64,000 nt of DNA, taken from positions 13,094,120 through 13,158,119 of the forward strand of contig CP053149.1 of assembly GCA_014607495.2 (NCBI GenBank), in the 5' to 3' direction. How positions within the stretch are numbered: the first letter of the stretch is position 1; the number at the start of each line of letters is the position of its first letter. The notes under the pieces are model-generated. The model ran no database searches. It was not told where the DNA came from and worked only from the letters and a program-made list of their open reading frames with translations. The translations under genes and the position numbers were made by a program. Positions 35,155 through 46,291 of this stretch are shown here, in pieces. Origin of the DNA: Carposina sasakii. Lineage: Eukaryota; Arthropoda; Insecta; Lepidoptera; Carposinidae.

Positions 35155-35405
35155 TGAAAAAAAATGTATAATACTACAGCTTCTTCTCTTCCCGGGCATA
35201 CTGTACAAGTCAGTAGAGGGACTAGAGGGTCTTGGTGTTTTGTAGGCGATGGGCGGACCACCTGTCACTACTAACTTGTACATCTCTACTATACCCTCAA
35301 AATTGGTCAGAGGTGGCACCATGTGGTTCTATTGGCCCTTGGTGCTCTGCCTACCCCGTAAGGGATAAAGGTGTGATTATATGTATGTATGTATTATACA
35401 TATAA
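35155..35405 (-). repeat. Retroposon fragment, family C
   Basis: The inverse of the copy at 26513-26765: it contains GAGGGTCTTGGTGTTTTGTA, TGCTCTGCCTACCCCGTAAG and ends GTGATTATATGTATGTATGT. The 95-codon ORF at 35035-35322 is repeat-derived. Confidence 0.5.
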
Positions 35406-35408
35406 TCA

Positions 35409-35668
35409 CAGTAACAGAAAGGGTATCTTAAGCGAAAAGCTATGTAAATAGCCCACCATAGAAAACCAATTTCCAAAATTTGAGACTCGAAATCACATGT
35501 TTATTTTTCCAGATTGTATGAACATTCATGAGTTGCTTAGCAATTCTCCATACTATCTAGAAAAATAAATATGTGATTTCGAGTCTGAATTTTCGTAAGT
35601 AGGTTCCTTTAAGTGGGCTGTTTACATAGCTTTTCGCTTAACATACCCCCTTTGTTACACCCTGTATA
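35409..35668. mobile_element. Foldback MITE (family E), copy 2
   Basis: It has the same arms and loop as the copy at 34783-35048, but the outermost bases of the left end (TACAGGGTG) are missing and the sequence begins GTAACAGAAAGGGTATCTTA right after the family C (ATAC) tail. The right end TTTGTTACACCCTGTATA is intact. Confidence 0.6.
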
Positions 35669-35979
35669 AAACTTACCACACTCCTTTATATAAAACTTAA
35701 CACTATCAAAAAGTCTTCGTTCCAAACTATATTGTGTTCTAACAAAATGTTACAACTTGGCAACTCCTTCAATGATTCTTACATCAACTGCCTCCAGTCT
35801 GCCTCTGTAATAGATATTTGAAAAAAACCGAGCCTGGGGAGACATGTCTATAACGTTTGTTTAATAATTTAGCAGGCTATCCCTTTCCACCCTGAATGAA
35901 TAATGTATGCAGCAATAATATAGTATGTTTTACTCTGTTTGATGCTGGAATGCTTATATTTTATCTAATATCTATACAT
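35669..35979. other. AT-rich spacer
   Basis: No gene or defined repeat. Confidence 0.3.
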
Positions 35980-36306
35980 CTATACATATAATAAAAATGT
36001 AACGGATCGCTGTCTGTACATGGAAGATAAATGAGAAAAAATATTATAGAAGACCTTTATCAACGCAATAGTACCCAAAACAATGATTTTTGGAATTTTT
36101 GTCGGTTTTTCTGTTTGTTTGTGCTTTTGTGCACGCTAATCTCAGAAACGGCTGAACCGATTTCGATGCAATTTTCAGGAATATTCATCAGGAAAAGTAG
36201 CCTATATGTTAAGTTATACCTATCACTATAGGGAAAATGTTTTTATCCCGGATAATTTTGACATTTTGTTTTTTCTGTAGTCCACGGAGTCGCGAGCGTC
36301 CACTAG
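35980..36306 (+). mobile_element. Helitron/Lep1-like element
   Basis: Closely similar to 11369-11687 and, inverted, to 38432-38740. Shared landmarks are ATAATAAAAATGTAACGGATC, TTTGTGCACGCTAATCTCAG, GAAACGGCTGAACCGATTTC and the end GTCCACTAGT. The 66-codon ORF at 36031 is translated repeat. Confidence 0.6.
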
Positions 36307-36632
36307 TATACATATAAATAAAAGGCAAAACTGATACAAAATATTTAAGTACAGTACCTACATACCTACCTACTTTTAACTTTATTCAAACACGAATAAC
36401 TTAAAATGATTAGATACACTTTCGATACATTTTCCTGCTTCATTTCTCGTCTTCATTTGAAATATTAAAGCATTTAATAAGTACTCTTTGGGTTTCTTTT
36501 CCAGTGGGAAGGTTTGGAGCAATGCCAGAATGCTGATGAAATACTGTAACCTGTTTAAATCGTTTTGTTGTTAAATAATATAAAACTAACACGAGTAATG
36601 TAGAGTCCCTTAGTAAGTATCTAAAGTTAAAC
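36307..36632. other. AT-rich spacer
   Basis: No gene; the 68-codon minus-strand ORF at 36440-36646 has no recognisable motif. Confidence 0.3.
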
Positions 36633-36710
36633 CTACCTACATACATACATTTTGGTACATACTTACATTTGGGTACTTAGTAATTTATAAAATAAAAATA
36701 AGAAAATGAA

Positions 36711-36765
36711 AAAAATCTTCACCCGAGTGAGATTTGAACTCATGACCTCTCGAAAACCGTGCTTA
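36711..36765 (-). other. tRNA 3'-half-like fragment
   Basis: On the minus strand, GAGAGGTCATGAGTTCAAAT and CTCACTCGGGTGAAG make a T-arm (TGAG/CTCA stem, TTCAAAT loop) that fits the B box, followed by TTTTTTT as a pol III terminator would be. No D-arm or anticodon arm is present, so this is a fragment of a tRNA or tRNA-derived SINE that interrupts the start of the minisatellite. Confidence 0.3.
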
Positions 36766-36782
36766 CTAACTTACTTACTAAC

Positions 36783-37917
36783 GTACTTAGTAACTATCGT
36801 AATGTATGTACTTACATACATACATTTTGGTACATAATAACTATCGTAATGTATCTACCTACATACATACATTTTGGTACCTAATAACAATCGTAATGTA
36901 TCTACCTAGATACATACATTTTGGTACTTAATAACTATCGTAATGTATCTACCTACATACATACATTTTGGTACTTAATAACAATCGTAATGTATCTACC
37001 TAGATACATACATTTTGGTACTTAATAACTATCGTAATGTAACTACCTACATACATACATTTTGGTACTTAATAACAATCGTAATGTATCTACCTAGAAA
37101 CATACATTTTGGTACTTAATAACTATCGAAAATGTATCTACCTACATACATACATTTTGGTACTTAATAACAATCGTAATGTATCTACCTAGATACATAC
37201 ATTTTGGTACTTAATAACTATCGTAATGTATGTATCTACATACATACATTTAGGGTAGTAACTATCGTAATGTATCTACCTACATACATACATTTTAGTA
37301 CGTAGTAACTATCATAATGTATCTACCTACATACATACATTTTAGTACGTAGTAACTATCGTAATGTATCTACCTAGATACATACATTTTGGTACTTAAT
37401 AACTATCGTAATGTATCTACCTACATACATACATTTTAGTACGTAGTAACTATCGTAATGTATCTACCTACATACATACATTTTAGTACGTAGTAACTAT
37501 CGTAATGTATCTACCTACATACATACATTTTGGTACTTAATAACTATCGTAATGTATCTACCTACATACATACATTTAGGTACGTAGTAACTATCATAAT
37601 GTATCTACCTACATACATACATTTTAGTACTTAGTAACTTTCGTAATGTATCTACCTACATACATACATTTTAGTACGTAGTAACTATCATAATGTATCT
37701 ACCTACATACATACATTTTAGTACTTAGTAACTTTCGTAATGTATCTACCTACATAAATACATTTTAGTACGTAGTAACTATCGTAATGTATCTACCTAC
37801 ATAAATACATTTTAGTACTTAGTAACTATCGTAATGTATCTACCTACATACATACATTTTAGTACTTAATAACTATCGTAATGTATCTACCTACATACAT
37901 AAGTACATTTGGGTACA
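36783..37917. repeat. Minisatellite with 47-bp unit
   Basis: About 24 tandem copies of a 47-bp unit, in which TAATGTATCTACCTACATAC is followed by ATACATTTTGGTACTTAATA and ACTATCG. In the first part (36840-37210) two variants alternate (ACTATCG with CCTACATAC; ACAATCG with CCTAGATAC), giving a 94-bp higher-order unit. Later copies carry TTTTAGTACGTAGTAAC instead. One divergent unit also precedes the tRNA-like fragment at 36633. No function is evident. Confidence 0.9.
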
Positions 37918-37990
37918 TGCGTCTTGTTCCCGGGTGGGTAAACAGGGTGGCCAGAACTACAGGATCATAAAGGGAATCCCATTCACGTTT
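37913..37990 (-). repeat. Retroposon fragment, family B
   Basis: GGGTAAACAGGGTGGCCAGA, ACTACAGGATCATAAAGGGA and TTTAGCATAAACGATATCTA match the 5' part of the minus-strand family B copies near 16.1 and 49.8 kb. Confidence 0.4.
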
Positions 37991-38431
37991 AGCATAAACG
38001 ATATCTAACAGTAGTGAAATCATTTAATATATAAAATTTTGATAAAAATCTATTCAAGATTCTACCAATCATAGATTATTATTATAATTATCAGATTATC
38101 AGCTTAACAATGACGTGATACAAAGTAAAATTTTATCTTTGAAAAATAAAATCAAATTAGGGCTTTTCCCCTCACTGATACTAAATTTCCCAATCAGAGT
38201 TAAGTTTGAAGAGTTGGAGGTTACACCTGTCGGTGGCCCTCCAGTCTACAGAAACCGGTTTTGGGTACCGGATTGTAAGCTGCCTACTTATCCGTTTGGC
38301 GGAAACCAACTGTGCCTTGTTCTGCATATTACTGCCTCTTTCGTGACGAGTTCATTCAGATTTGTAGCAGCTTTATCAGTTGATTACTAAAATCTGAATT
38401 ATTTTACGATACTTATAGTATTTTATTTAAA
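37991..38431. other. Spacer
   Basis: Contains a 91-codon + strand ORF (38115-38390) with no recognisable domain or codon pattern; judged a chance ORF. Confidence 0.3.
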
Positions 38432-38740
38432 ACTAGTGGACGCCCGCCACTCCGTCGAAAGTCGAAATTATCCGGGATAAAAACATTTTCCCGGGATAAA
38501 AAGCCTATATGTTAAGTGGGACCTGTCACAATATATTCCTGAAAACTGCATCGAAATCGGTTCAGCCGTTTCTGAGATTAGCGTGCACAAACGCACAGAC
38601 AAACCGACAAACAGACAAAAATTCCAAAAATCATTCTTTTGGGTACTATTGCGTTGATAAAGGTCTCCTATAATATTTTTTCTTATATATCTTCCATGTA
38701 CAGACAACGATCTGTTACATTTTTATTGTATGTATAGAAG
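38432..38740 (-). mobile_element. Helitron/Lep1-like element
   Basis: It starts ACTAGTGGACGCCCGCCACT and carries CGGTTCAGCCGTTTCTGAGA and CTGTTACATTTTTATTGTAT. It is an inverted copy closely similar to those at 11369 and 35980. Confidence 0.6.
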
Positions 38741-39187
38741 ATATGTGTAGATAGATATTGTAAAACCGGAACTGGTCAACCGACCTCCCATATGCACGAT
38801 AGCCCTACGAGTATGGAGTTTTAAAGTTAGTTATAGACATTTCTATCCTTCCTGTATGTAATTAATAAAGTAAGTTTACGGGTCACAAGTGTCATATTTT
38901 TTATCGGTATGCAATAAAGTAAATAAAATACTACCAATATATCCAAGCTATGATAAAATTTCAAGTACATATACATATAGGTAATAAATTAAAATGTAAG
39001 TCCCTTATTTTAGCCGGCAATAAGGAAGTACCTCGTAGAAGTGAGCACCTATTGTATCTTATTTATAATCTTCACACAAATCTTCCTGTCTCTATATTAT
39101 CAAATCTAAATCTAATATTTCATATCAAGGTAAAGTTTCTGATTAGGTAATAAGTGATAACACTCCTATCTATCTACGTGGTAACCG
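38741..39187. other. AT-rich spacer
   Basis: No gene or defined repeat. Confidence 0.3.
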
Positions 39188-39402
39188 TCATTCTACCTGT
39201 GCTGATGCGGGGCTTCACTAGAATACAATTGCTTAGTCTCCATGCAATCCTAGGAGACGACTAAGGAATTTAGGTGAATTATCTCAAGCGCGGCGCGTGG
39301 TGACTATGGGCAAAAACCCCCCTGTGGCAATAGCCTTGTGGCGTGCCCTGGGGGAGGCGTACGTCTAGCAGTAGACTGCAAAAGGCTGAAGAAGGAGAAG
39401 AA
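39188..39402 (+). repeat. Retroposon, family B head joined to family A 3' end
   Basis: GCGGGGCTTCACTAGAATAC and GAGACGACTAAGGAATTTAG (family B) are followed by GTGGTGACTATGGGCAAAAA, CCTTGTGGCGTGCCCTGGGG and CTGCAAAAGGCTGAAGAAGG (family A end and tail). This is the clearest evidence that families A and B are segments of one element. Confidence 0.6.
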
Positions 39403-40230
39403 GATCTCAAGCGATGAACCAGTAACATGTCACTGATGTAAATGTCTTATACTTACCATGTACATCATTCAACATCTTACCAACTATTTTAGAATTTACT
39501 TCTTGACATAACTAGACCAAGCAGCAGATAAAATAGTGCGTATCTATTATGGATCAGGGGGCCAATTCTCGAAAAGTCTCGAGTTGGAACAAAGCCGAAA
39601 CGGAACCGTTAGTAGACGCTCAATACAAAGCAATAATTACTTTATGGCGACATTGGCGACGTAATTAGACACATTTCAGCACGAGACAGATATTTGTTTT
39701 TATTCTGTCATATTCACGCGACCGATGCGTGCTAAAATATACCTTATTACTCAATCGGTAAGTATATATTGTTTCGCACCGCGTTTCGTTAACGGTTCGT
39801 TAGTGGTTGCGTTTCGGCTCAAAAAATTTAAAGAAATGCCCCCCCTGAACTTATTAAAAAAAAACAGGGTATCAACCCATGTCAAAGATTTCCAATGCTT
39901 TTTGACACTACGACAAAAAATAAAACAAATATGAATCTTAACTAAGAACTAATGTCATATTATAACTATTATTTTTCAAAACAGCGATCAACCGCAGTTA
40001 GTTTGAGAGAGATATACATCTTCCCCGTGTACCAGAACGAGACAGAAGTCCGTAATTTCTCACCGCGTGCGGCCACTCGAACCGCGCAAGTCATCCAGTT
40101 TGATTGTTAAGGGATTTTGTTTTGTAATTGGTTCTAATTATTGTTTTGAGAGAAGTCTTTTATTATGAGCTGTTATGTGAATCACGTTGTCTTAATGACC
40201 ATCAGGTTATCATGATGGATGTTTTATTAA
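39403..40230. other. Spacer with a possible decayed inverted-repeat element
   Basis: Around 39575-39830 the motifs AGCCGAAACGGAACCGTTAG and, inverted, GCCGAAACGCAACCACTAAC suggest old inverted repeats, but no borders can be set. No gene is seen. Confidence 0.3.
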
Positions 40231-40361
40231 GGGCCGTTTTTTTTTCTGTCAGATAACTTATCTGAAGGATAAAGTTGATGTTGTCTCTATGTTGCATCAA
40301 GATAGAAACTTGATCAAGTTTTAGAGGAAGACAGGCCTGTGATCATTGGACAAATCGGTCC
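40231..40361. mobile_element. MITE (family I), copy 2, TAA duplication
   Basis: It starts GGGCCGTTTTTTTTTCTGTC and ends TTGGACAAATCGGTCC, flanked by TAA on both sides (40228-40230 and 40362-40364). The interior matches 23836-23969 (AATAAAGTTGATGTTGTCT, GCATCAAGATAGA). The 3-bp TAA duplication suggests a PIF/Harbinger-type origin. Confidence 0.45.
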
Positions 40362-40522
40362 TAAAGTGATTCTAATCGGGCACACCTGGTTCTAGATGTT
40401 CATCTACTTCCTTAAGCTATCGTCTGTTTATCGCATTGTTAATCAAATAAAACTGTCTAAGCATGAGATAAGCAACTACCTAGTTACTAGATATTAAATA
40501 TGAGTGAAAATTATGTTTATAC
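40362..40522. other. AT-rich spacer
   Basis: Nothing recognisable. Confidence 0.3.
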
Positions 40523-40893
40523 AGGATGTTTTTTTGTGGCCACCTTTAACGAAGGGTACGTACTCTATACATGAAATAAAGTAAGTTTATGCCAAAAAAA
40601 ATGCTGGGAATTTTTTTTTTTTTAATTTAAATTCCTTGATCGTGCGAAATTTATAGTGTCTAGTGTTTATGTTAGTTTTTTTATAGACAGATATTAATTA
40701 TTTTTCGTGAAAAAATCCTGCTACGCGCGTCTATGTGCATTTATGCAGAAAAACGCAGTCTATTTACTCAACTTTGGACCCTAATATTTTGGAAACCAGA
40801 CACTTCCCAGGTATGCTTCCATGGAGAAAAATGATCGTGATGATGAGGACATTCCGTAGTTTTCGGGAACGTTGACGACCAAAAATATAATAA
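40523..40893. mobile_element. Tc1/mariner-type MITE (family F), copy 2
   Basis: Inverse of 14060-14453: it starts ACAGGATGTTTTTTTGTGGC and includes AACGAAGGGTACGTACTCTA, GCAGAAAAACGCAGTC and CATGGAGAAAAATGATCGTG. The far end (after CGTTGACGACCAAAAAT) lacks the terminal TACAGG, so this copy is truncated. Confidence 0.5.
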
Positions 40894-40916
40894 ATGTATA
40901 ATGTAAAATCACACTT

Positions 40917-41054
40917 ATTATTGTCGATTCCGGCAGACGTAAAATTAGGCCTACCCGTCCTTTTCTCTTTCAGCCATTTATGTTATGAACGGAGAGAGAT
41001 AGACCTGGTTAAGATTAGGTTTAGGTTTAAGTGTGACTGCCGGAATCGACCCTA
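40917..41054. mobile_element. Inverted-repeat MITE (family J), copy 1
   Basis: GTCGATTCCGGCAG at the left and its inverse CTGCCGGAATCGAC at the right are 14-bp perfect inverted repeats. The interior TCAGCCATTTATGTTA and GGAGAGAGATAGACC recurs at 46148-46291. Non-coding. Confidence 0.45.
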
Positions 41055-42207
41055 TTATCTTTATTTTAGTGCATTATGTAGCCAAAACCTGAGCTAACTT
41101 GTAGGTATCTATTTACCATGATCTACATATCTATCTAAATAATATTTTCTTAGGTTTTTTTTATTCTTGAGAACATTTTATTGTCCGATTCACGGAACCC
41201 ATCGCCTTAGCTATGCCTCAAAGAAGAGGCGACCATGAAACGTTTAAAAAAAACATCTGATCAAATTAATTTATTATTTACCTTAATTACGTAATAATTC
41301 TTCACGTAATGTGAAATGCTTGTATCACTCAATAAAGTAATTTATCACGGATTTATCTTGCAAATCAATCTTTCACCTTGTGTTTCAAGGTCAAAGCTTA
41401 AGGTCGTATATTTTCACAAATAACTCTCTTGTACTTACTGTGCATGAAGTTAAGGAAATGAAATATTATAGTACCTTACTAATCTCATCGCTTTCTTATT
41501 ATTTCTTAAAGAATAATTAATTACTTTTACTGTCTCTACCTACAGTATCTATAATTAACATAGTGGATATAAAAATCCAGCATACTCTTTTACGCGACTT
41601 TCAACTCTGACTTATAAACAAAATGCCACATTATACCTCGGGGTAATGTTTCCGTCTTCATAACAAGTAATGTTAAGTTGTATGGACACCATGATGAATT
41701 TTTCTATTTAATAGAAAAATTAATGAATTTGTCGCCAAGCGTGGCTAGAATACACTTAGTTTCTGACATTTTAATTATTTTGAAAATAATAAAATCATGG
41801 TTTGTAGCGACTAATCCTATTTATTATACTTAGGTATACATAGATATCAGAAACATCTACGTATAATTATTATAGGTAGTTTAATTTGACAAAGTTTGAA
41901 ACAGCTACATACAATAAGACCGGTTACTATCGTCATAATAATATTCCGCATATCATAAAGTGCTAGGGCAAAAAACTGAACCGTTCTACGTTCTGCACAA
42001 CCACACTAACAGGTTTCGCGATGAAACGCCGCGATTGCACATACTTTTGTAATGGAACTTGAAATTAATAGCTATCCTTACCTAATAACGGCTATAAGCC
42101 AAGTACAGACAGGGCCCATATTTCACCGGTTGCCATGACAACAGACGCCAAACAAGCCCTGGCGAACTGCATATTGCTTCAGCTTCAAAATTAAATGCGA
42201 TAATAAT
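41055..42207. other. AT-rich region
   Basis: No gene, promoter or defined repeat is seen. Confidence 0.3.
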
Positions 42208-43092
42208 CTATACTATATAATATTATAAAGAGGAAAACTTTGTTTGTTTGGTTGTAATGAATAGGCTCCGAAACTACTGGACCGATTTCAAAAATTCTTT
42301 CACCGTTAGAATCCTTATTGGACCTGGATGAACATAGGCTACAAGAATTTCCCGATATTCCCACGGGAAGGCGACCAACGGGAATTCTATATTTTTTACG
42401 AAAACCGCTATACATATGAAGCTGAAATCGGGCATATATGTTCATTGGGGACAGCGAGGGAGGACTAAAAACGGATTTCCCGAAATTCCCACGGGAAGGG
42501 GACAAACGGGAATTCATAATTTTTACGAAAACCGCTATACATATGAAGCTGAAATTGGGCATATAAGTTAATTAGGGACTGCGAGGAAGCACTAAGAACG
42601 GATTTCCAGAAATTCCCACGGGAAGGGGACCAACGGGAATTAATTATTTTTTACGAAAACGGTTATACATATGAATCTGAAGTTGGGCATATATATTTAT
42701 TTGGGACCCCGAGGAAGCACTGAGAACGGATTTCCCGAAATTCCCACGGGAAGGGGACAAACGGGAATTCATAATTTTTACGAAAACCGCTATACATATG
42801 AAGCTGAAATTGGGCATATAAGTTCATTAGGGACTGCGAGGAAGCACTAAGAACGGATTTCCAGAAATTCCCACGGGAAGGGGACCAACGGGAATTAATT
42901 ATTTTTTACGAAAACGGTTACACATATGAATCTGAAGTTGGGCATATATATTTATTTGGGACCCCGAGGAAATTCCCACGGGAAGGGAACCAACGGGCGT
43001 TCCAAATTTTTACGAAAACCGCTGTACCTACATATGAAGTTGTAGCTAATGTACTGATATGTACCGAAGCGAAGCGAGGGCGGGCCACTAGT
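42208..43092 (+). mobile_element. Helitron-like element with internal tandem array
   Basis: It starts near TATAATATTATAAAGAGGAA, carries TGAATAGGCTCCGAAACTAC and TGGACCGATTTCAAAAATTC, and ends CGAAGCGAGGGCGGGCCACTAGT, the pattern of short moth Helitron/Lep1-like elements. Inside, a block starting TTCCCACGGGAAG repeats six times at about 42358, 42485, 42613, 42741, 42868 and 42973, a period of 127-128 bp. The last interval, of about 105 bp, is shortened. Alternate units are more alike, giving a dimer of about 255 bp. The 123- and 74-codon ORFs are translated repeats. Confidence 0.65.
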
Positions 43093-43866
43093 AAAATATA
43101 TTGTAATTTGACTAAAAATTGTTATTATAGGACAATACCCCTTCTGGCAAAATATGCCAAGATAGTGACACCACATTTTTCACTTTTTTACCTAATTACA
43201 TATTATAACTTGCGCGTACGACACGGGACCACATACACTATATTTCATTTAACGTATCACCTATTGTATCACCTATCCTTAAACCTTTTTTCTTGTCTAA
43301 TTTCGTAATAATATAAAAACCTAATAAGCACTACGTAAACCTAATCGTATCAATATATTGACCCACGTTCAACCTAAACCAGTTTCTCAATTTTGCCTAG
43401 TCATTAACTAGTAAGATTCGATCTAAAGCCCAAGTCCTAAGTTTGTGACTAACTATGTCATTGTCTGGTCGATTTAAAGCACATCGCCGATGGATAGCAT
43501 CAAAATCATAAGTTTAGAACAATATGTTGCTTCATTATCGGGCGTCCGGAGCAACAGCAACTAAGTAGATAACAATCAGCTTGAAGGCTTGCTCGAGACA
43601 CGAAATTAATTAAAACAAGTTTGTTCGCGGATCCTATGCAGGAACAAAGCTGAGTCACTCGGTAGGTAATTATGGAGACGCCTGGGAGACTAACATCACT
43701 CCAGTTATTGTAGGTGGCGATGGGTTAACAATGTCGTGAACAGTTATTGAATGGTGCGACGTGAATTATGTTTTGATAACAAGGATATACTGGCCATTGT
43801 AATTTTCTTAACATTTTTTCGTTTGGCGTGATGATTTTCTGGAGGTTTCCATACGCTAACCTCACA
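43093..43866. other. Spacer with a short island
   Basis: AT-rich to about 43500, then a more complex stretch (43600-43740). No gene. Confidence 0.3.
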
Positions 43867-44085
43867 CATCAGCCTATTGCAGTCCACTGCTGGACGTAGC
43901 CTTCCCCAGGGCACGACACAAGGCTACTGCCATAGTGGAGTTTTGCCCATAGTGGCCATAATCACCACTCTGGGCAAGCGGGTAACACCAGAGGCGCTGT
44001 TACCCACCTCCCGGAAACCCTTCTTTACCTCTTACGATACCCACGAGCAAACATATTCTACTCTGCCGACACCACACGAATGACC
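43867..44085 (-). repeat. RTE-like retroposon 3' fragment (family A)
   Basis: A short CACATCAGCC lead, then CTATTGCAGTCCACTGCTGG, CCCAGGGCACGACACAAGGC, ACCTCCCGGAAACCCTTCTT and TTCTACTCTGCCGACACCAC. It matches 53831-54088. Confidence 0.6.
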
Positions 44086-46147
44086 TTAAGTTAATAATGT
44101 ACCTAAAGTACTGATTCGCAGCCGCCATGTCGCCAATCACCTTTCAATTAAAGCCTTCTAAAGCCGCGGCGGTCGCGCCTTGTCATCGGGTATTTTAATT
44201 AGATAAATGATTAATTATATGTAACGAGTCAAGACAGAGGGTGATGCTGGTGATTGATGAGCACCGCAACTTCTCAGTTTTGCTCAGCTTCTTCTCACAT
44301 TGTCTTATTAATTGCGACTTTAATCGCCATATTTTCATTGTGCTCCTCATAGTGGGCGGTTTAATTTGATTTATTCGTTACTGAGTCACGCTTGTTATTA
44401 ATTTTATAATGCCAAAGACAATGGGGTACGCTGTGCTGAATCATAGCTGATAACGGGGTAATTCAATTTATTAATTTAACATCGCATGATACTAGATAAA
44501 AGATAGGTTTAAATTAATTGTTAATCTGCCTTGCTATAATTAAATATTATTGGGATATGTTGCCTTGTTTAATACAATTGATTAAGTACCTAAATCATAT
44601 ATCAGGATTCTGATAACTTTTTTGAGAGAATAATGAACGACATCTTATGAGAGCTTAAAGCTCTCAAAGTAATCTTTAACTTAATCATCATGCAAGAACT
44701 GACACTCTATGCCATTTTAATATACTTCAGTTACTCTATGGCACTGCTTACGCCAAAGAGGAAACTAACTAGATTCTATACACGTATTACAACGCTTGTT
44801 GCTGTTAAGTGTACAGTTTTATTATTTCTTGCCAGTTAGTAAGTAACCATTTGGTCGTAAACCACGTAATTTCGCCGACTACGGAACTATTAAGCGAAGT
44901 ACTTAAAGTGAGAAAAACATGCCTTATCTCCCGTAGAACACAATGCTCCGTCTGCCGGGACAAGCGACGTGTGTATCCATGACCTATTGACAGAAATACC
45001 ATCGGTTATTTTAGTATCTACTTGAGTTTTCTAACATTTACTGTAAACACATAAATCGCGACATTAAACAGAGCTGTAAAATTTAAGCATTGTATTTAAT
45101 AATAACTGAAGATTTAAATGCGCACTGAAAACGTTTGATCATAATTGTACCTACATACTCGTACTTTGAAACAGTCTTCCGAAATAAACTTTCGTTAGTC
45201 ATATTTTATTATTAGTCATCACACTATGAAATGATACTTAATGGTTTTATAATTAAACAAGGGGCAATTTCACTAAATTTTTACAATCGAAACGCAAACG
45301 AAACGCGTTGTTTCGGCGCGTTTTTGTATTCTGCTTGCTTACTCTGCTTTTTCTGATACGCATGTAGAACGCAAATGTTAGGAAATTCATTGAAAATGAA
45401 GAAATAATTCACTATCCCTAGAAAAATTTAATCTGTTTCATAGTGAATGTTTGATATTCCGAATTGTAACGCCTTATACAATTTGATTTAATCTGTTGGA
45501 TTTACGCTACTAGGAAGTGTACAATTCTAAACAATGTAAAGTAATTTGGAACAATTCAACTACCTGTTATTTGTATCTATTGAGTTTATATTTATACCTT
45601 TTGCTAGTTGAATTTTGGCAAATTCTTCTAAAATAATGCGCCCAATAAGTTCAGAAATTGCGAAATCCCTTATAAGGCAGCTTTTTCGATCATTCATGTT
45701 TTTAGGAAGTAAACTTTTTACTTTTAAATAGGAAAATTTCACAAAACCGAAGTCAAAGAGTTTTCAGTTGAAACTTTGTTCTTGTCGAAATAAATTTTTT
45801 TTTTTTTCAAAATAATAACCAATAGTCTCTTTAGAATTTGTGAAAAATAGAATTGTAAATAAAGAATTTCTATGTCTCCTTCAATACATAAAATAAAAAT
45901 GCTGTTCGTGAACCAATCAAGTATGTTTATTATCTCTTTATGAAGAAAGATGCGCAACTTGATAATTACTCAATTAATATTTTTGCAATATGTAACTCCA
46001 TCAATAGATTATATTTTATCAGCAGTTGAATTTTTTTTATACAAGACAATAAATCTATGGATAAAGACATCATTGCGGTAGTAGCATGATATCAAGTGTA
46101 CAGGTCGGTAACCTACAATACACTAACACCATAATCAACTAAAGTAT
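44086..46147. other. Single-copy region
   Basis: No gene. About 44130-44400 is a repeat-free island with several TTAATT cores. 45270-45380 carries a GAAACGCAAACGAAACGCG motif also hinted at near 39.8 kb. The rest is AT-rich. The ORFs at 44805, 45560 and 45739 have no motifs. Confidence 0.3.
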
Positions 46148-46291
46148 GTGGTCGATTATGACCGTCACACTTAAACCTAATCTAAAAAATTAATTGTGAC
46201 TGCCACTTTCTGTCTCAGCCATTTATATTAAATATAGGGAGAGACTTGACTAATTCGAAGTGTATGTTTAAGTATTAAATAATCGACCACA
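46148..46291. mobile_element. Inverted-repeat MITE (family J), copy 2
   Basis: GTGGTCGATTAT at the left pairs with ATAATCGACCAC at the right; inside, CACACTTAAACCTAATCTAA and CTCAGCCATTTATATTA match copy 1 at 40917. Confidence 0.45.

Noticed and set aside
36783..37917. CRISPR-like array
   Set aside because: Units are contiguous 47-bp tandem copies without variable spacers, and the genome is eukaryotic.
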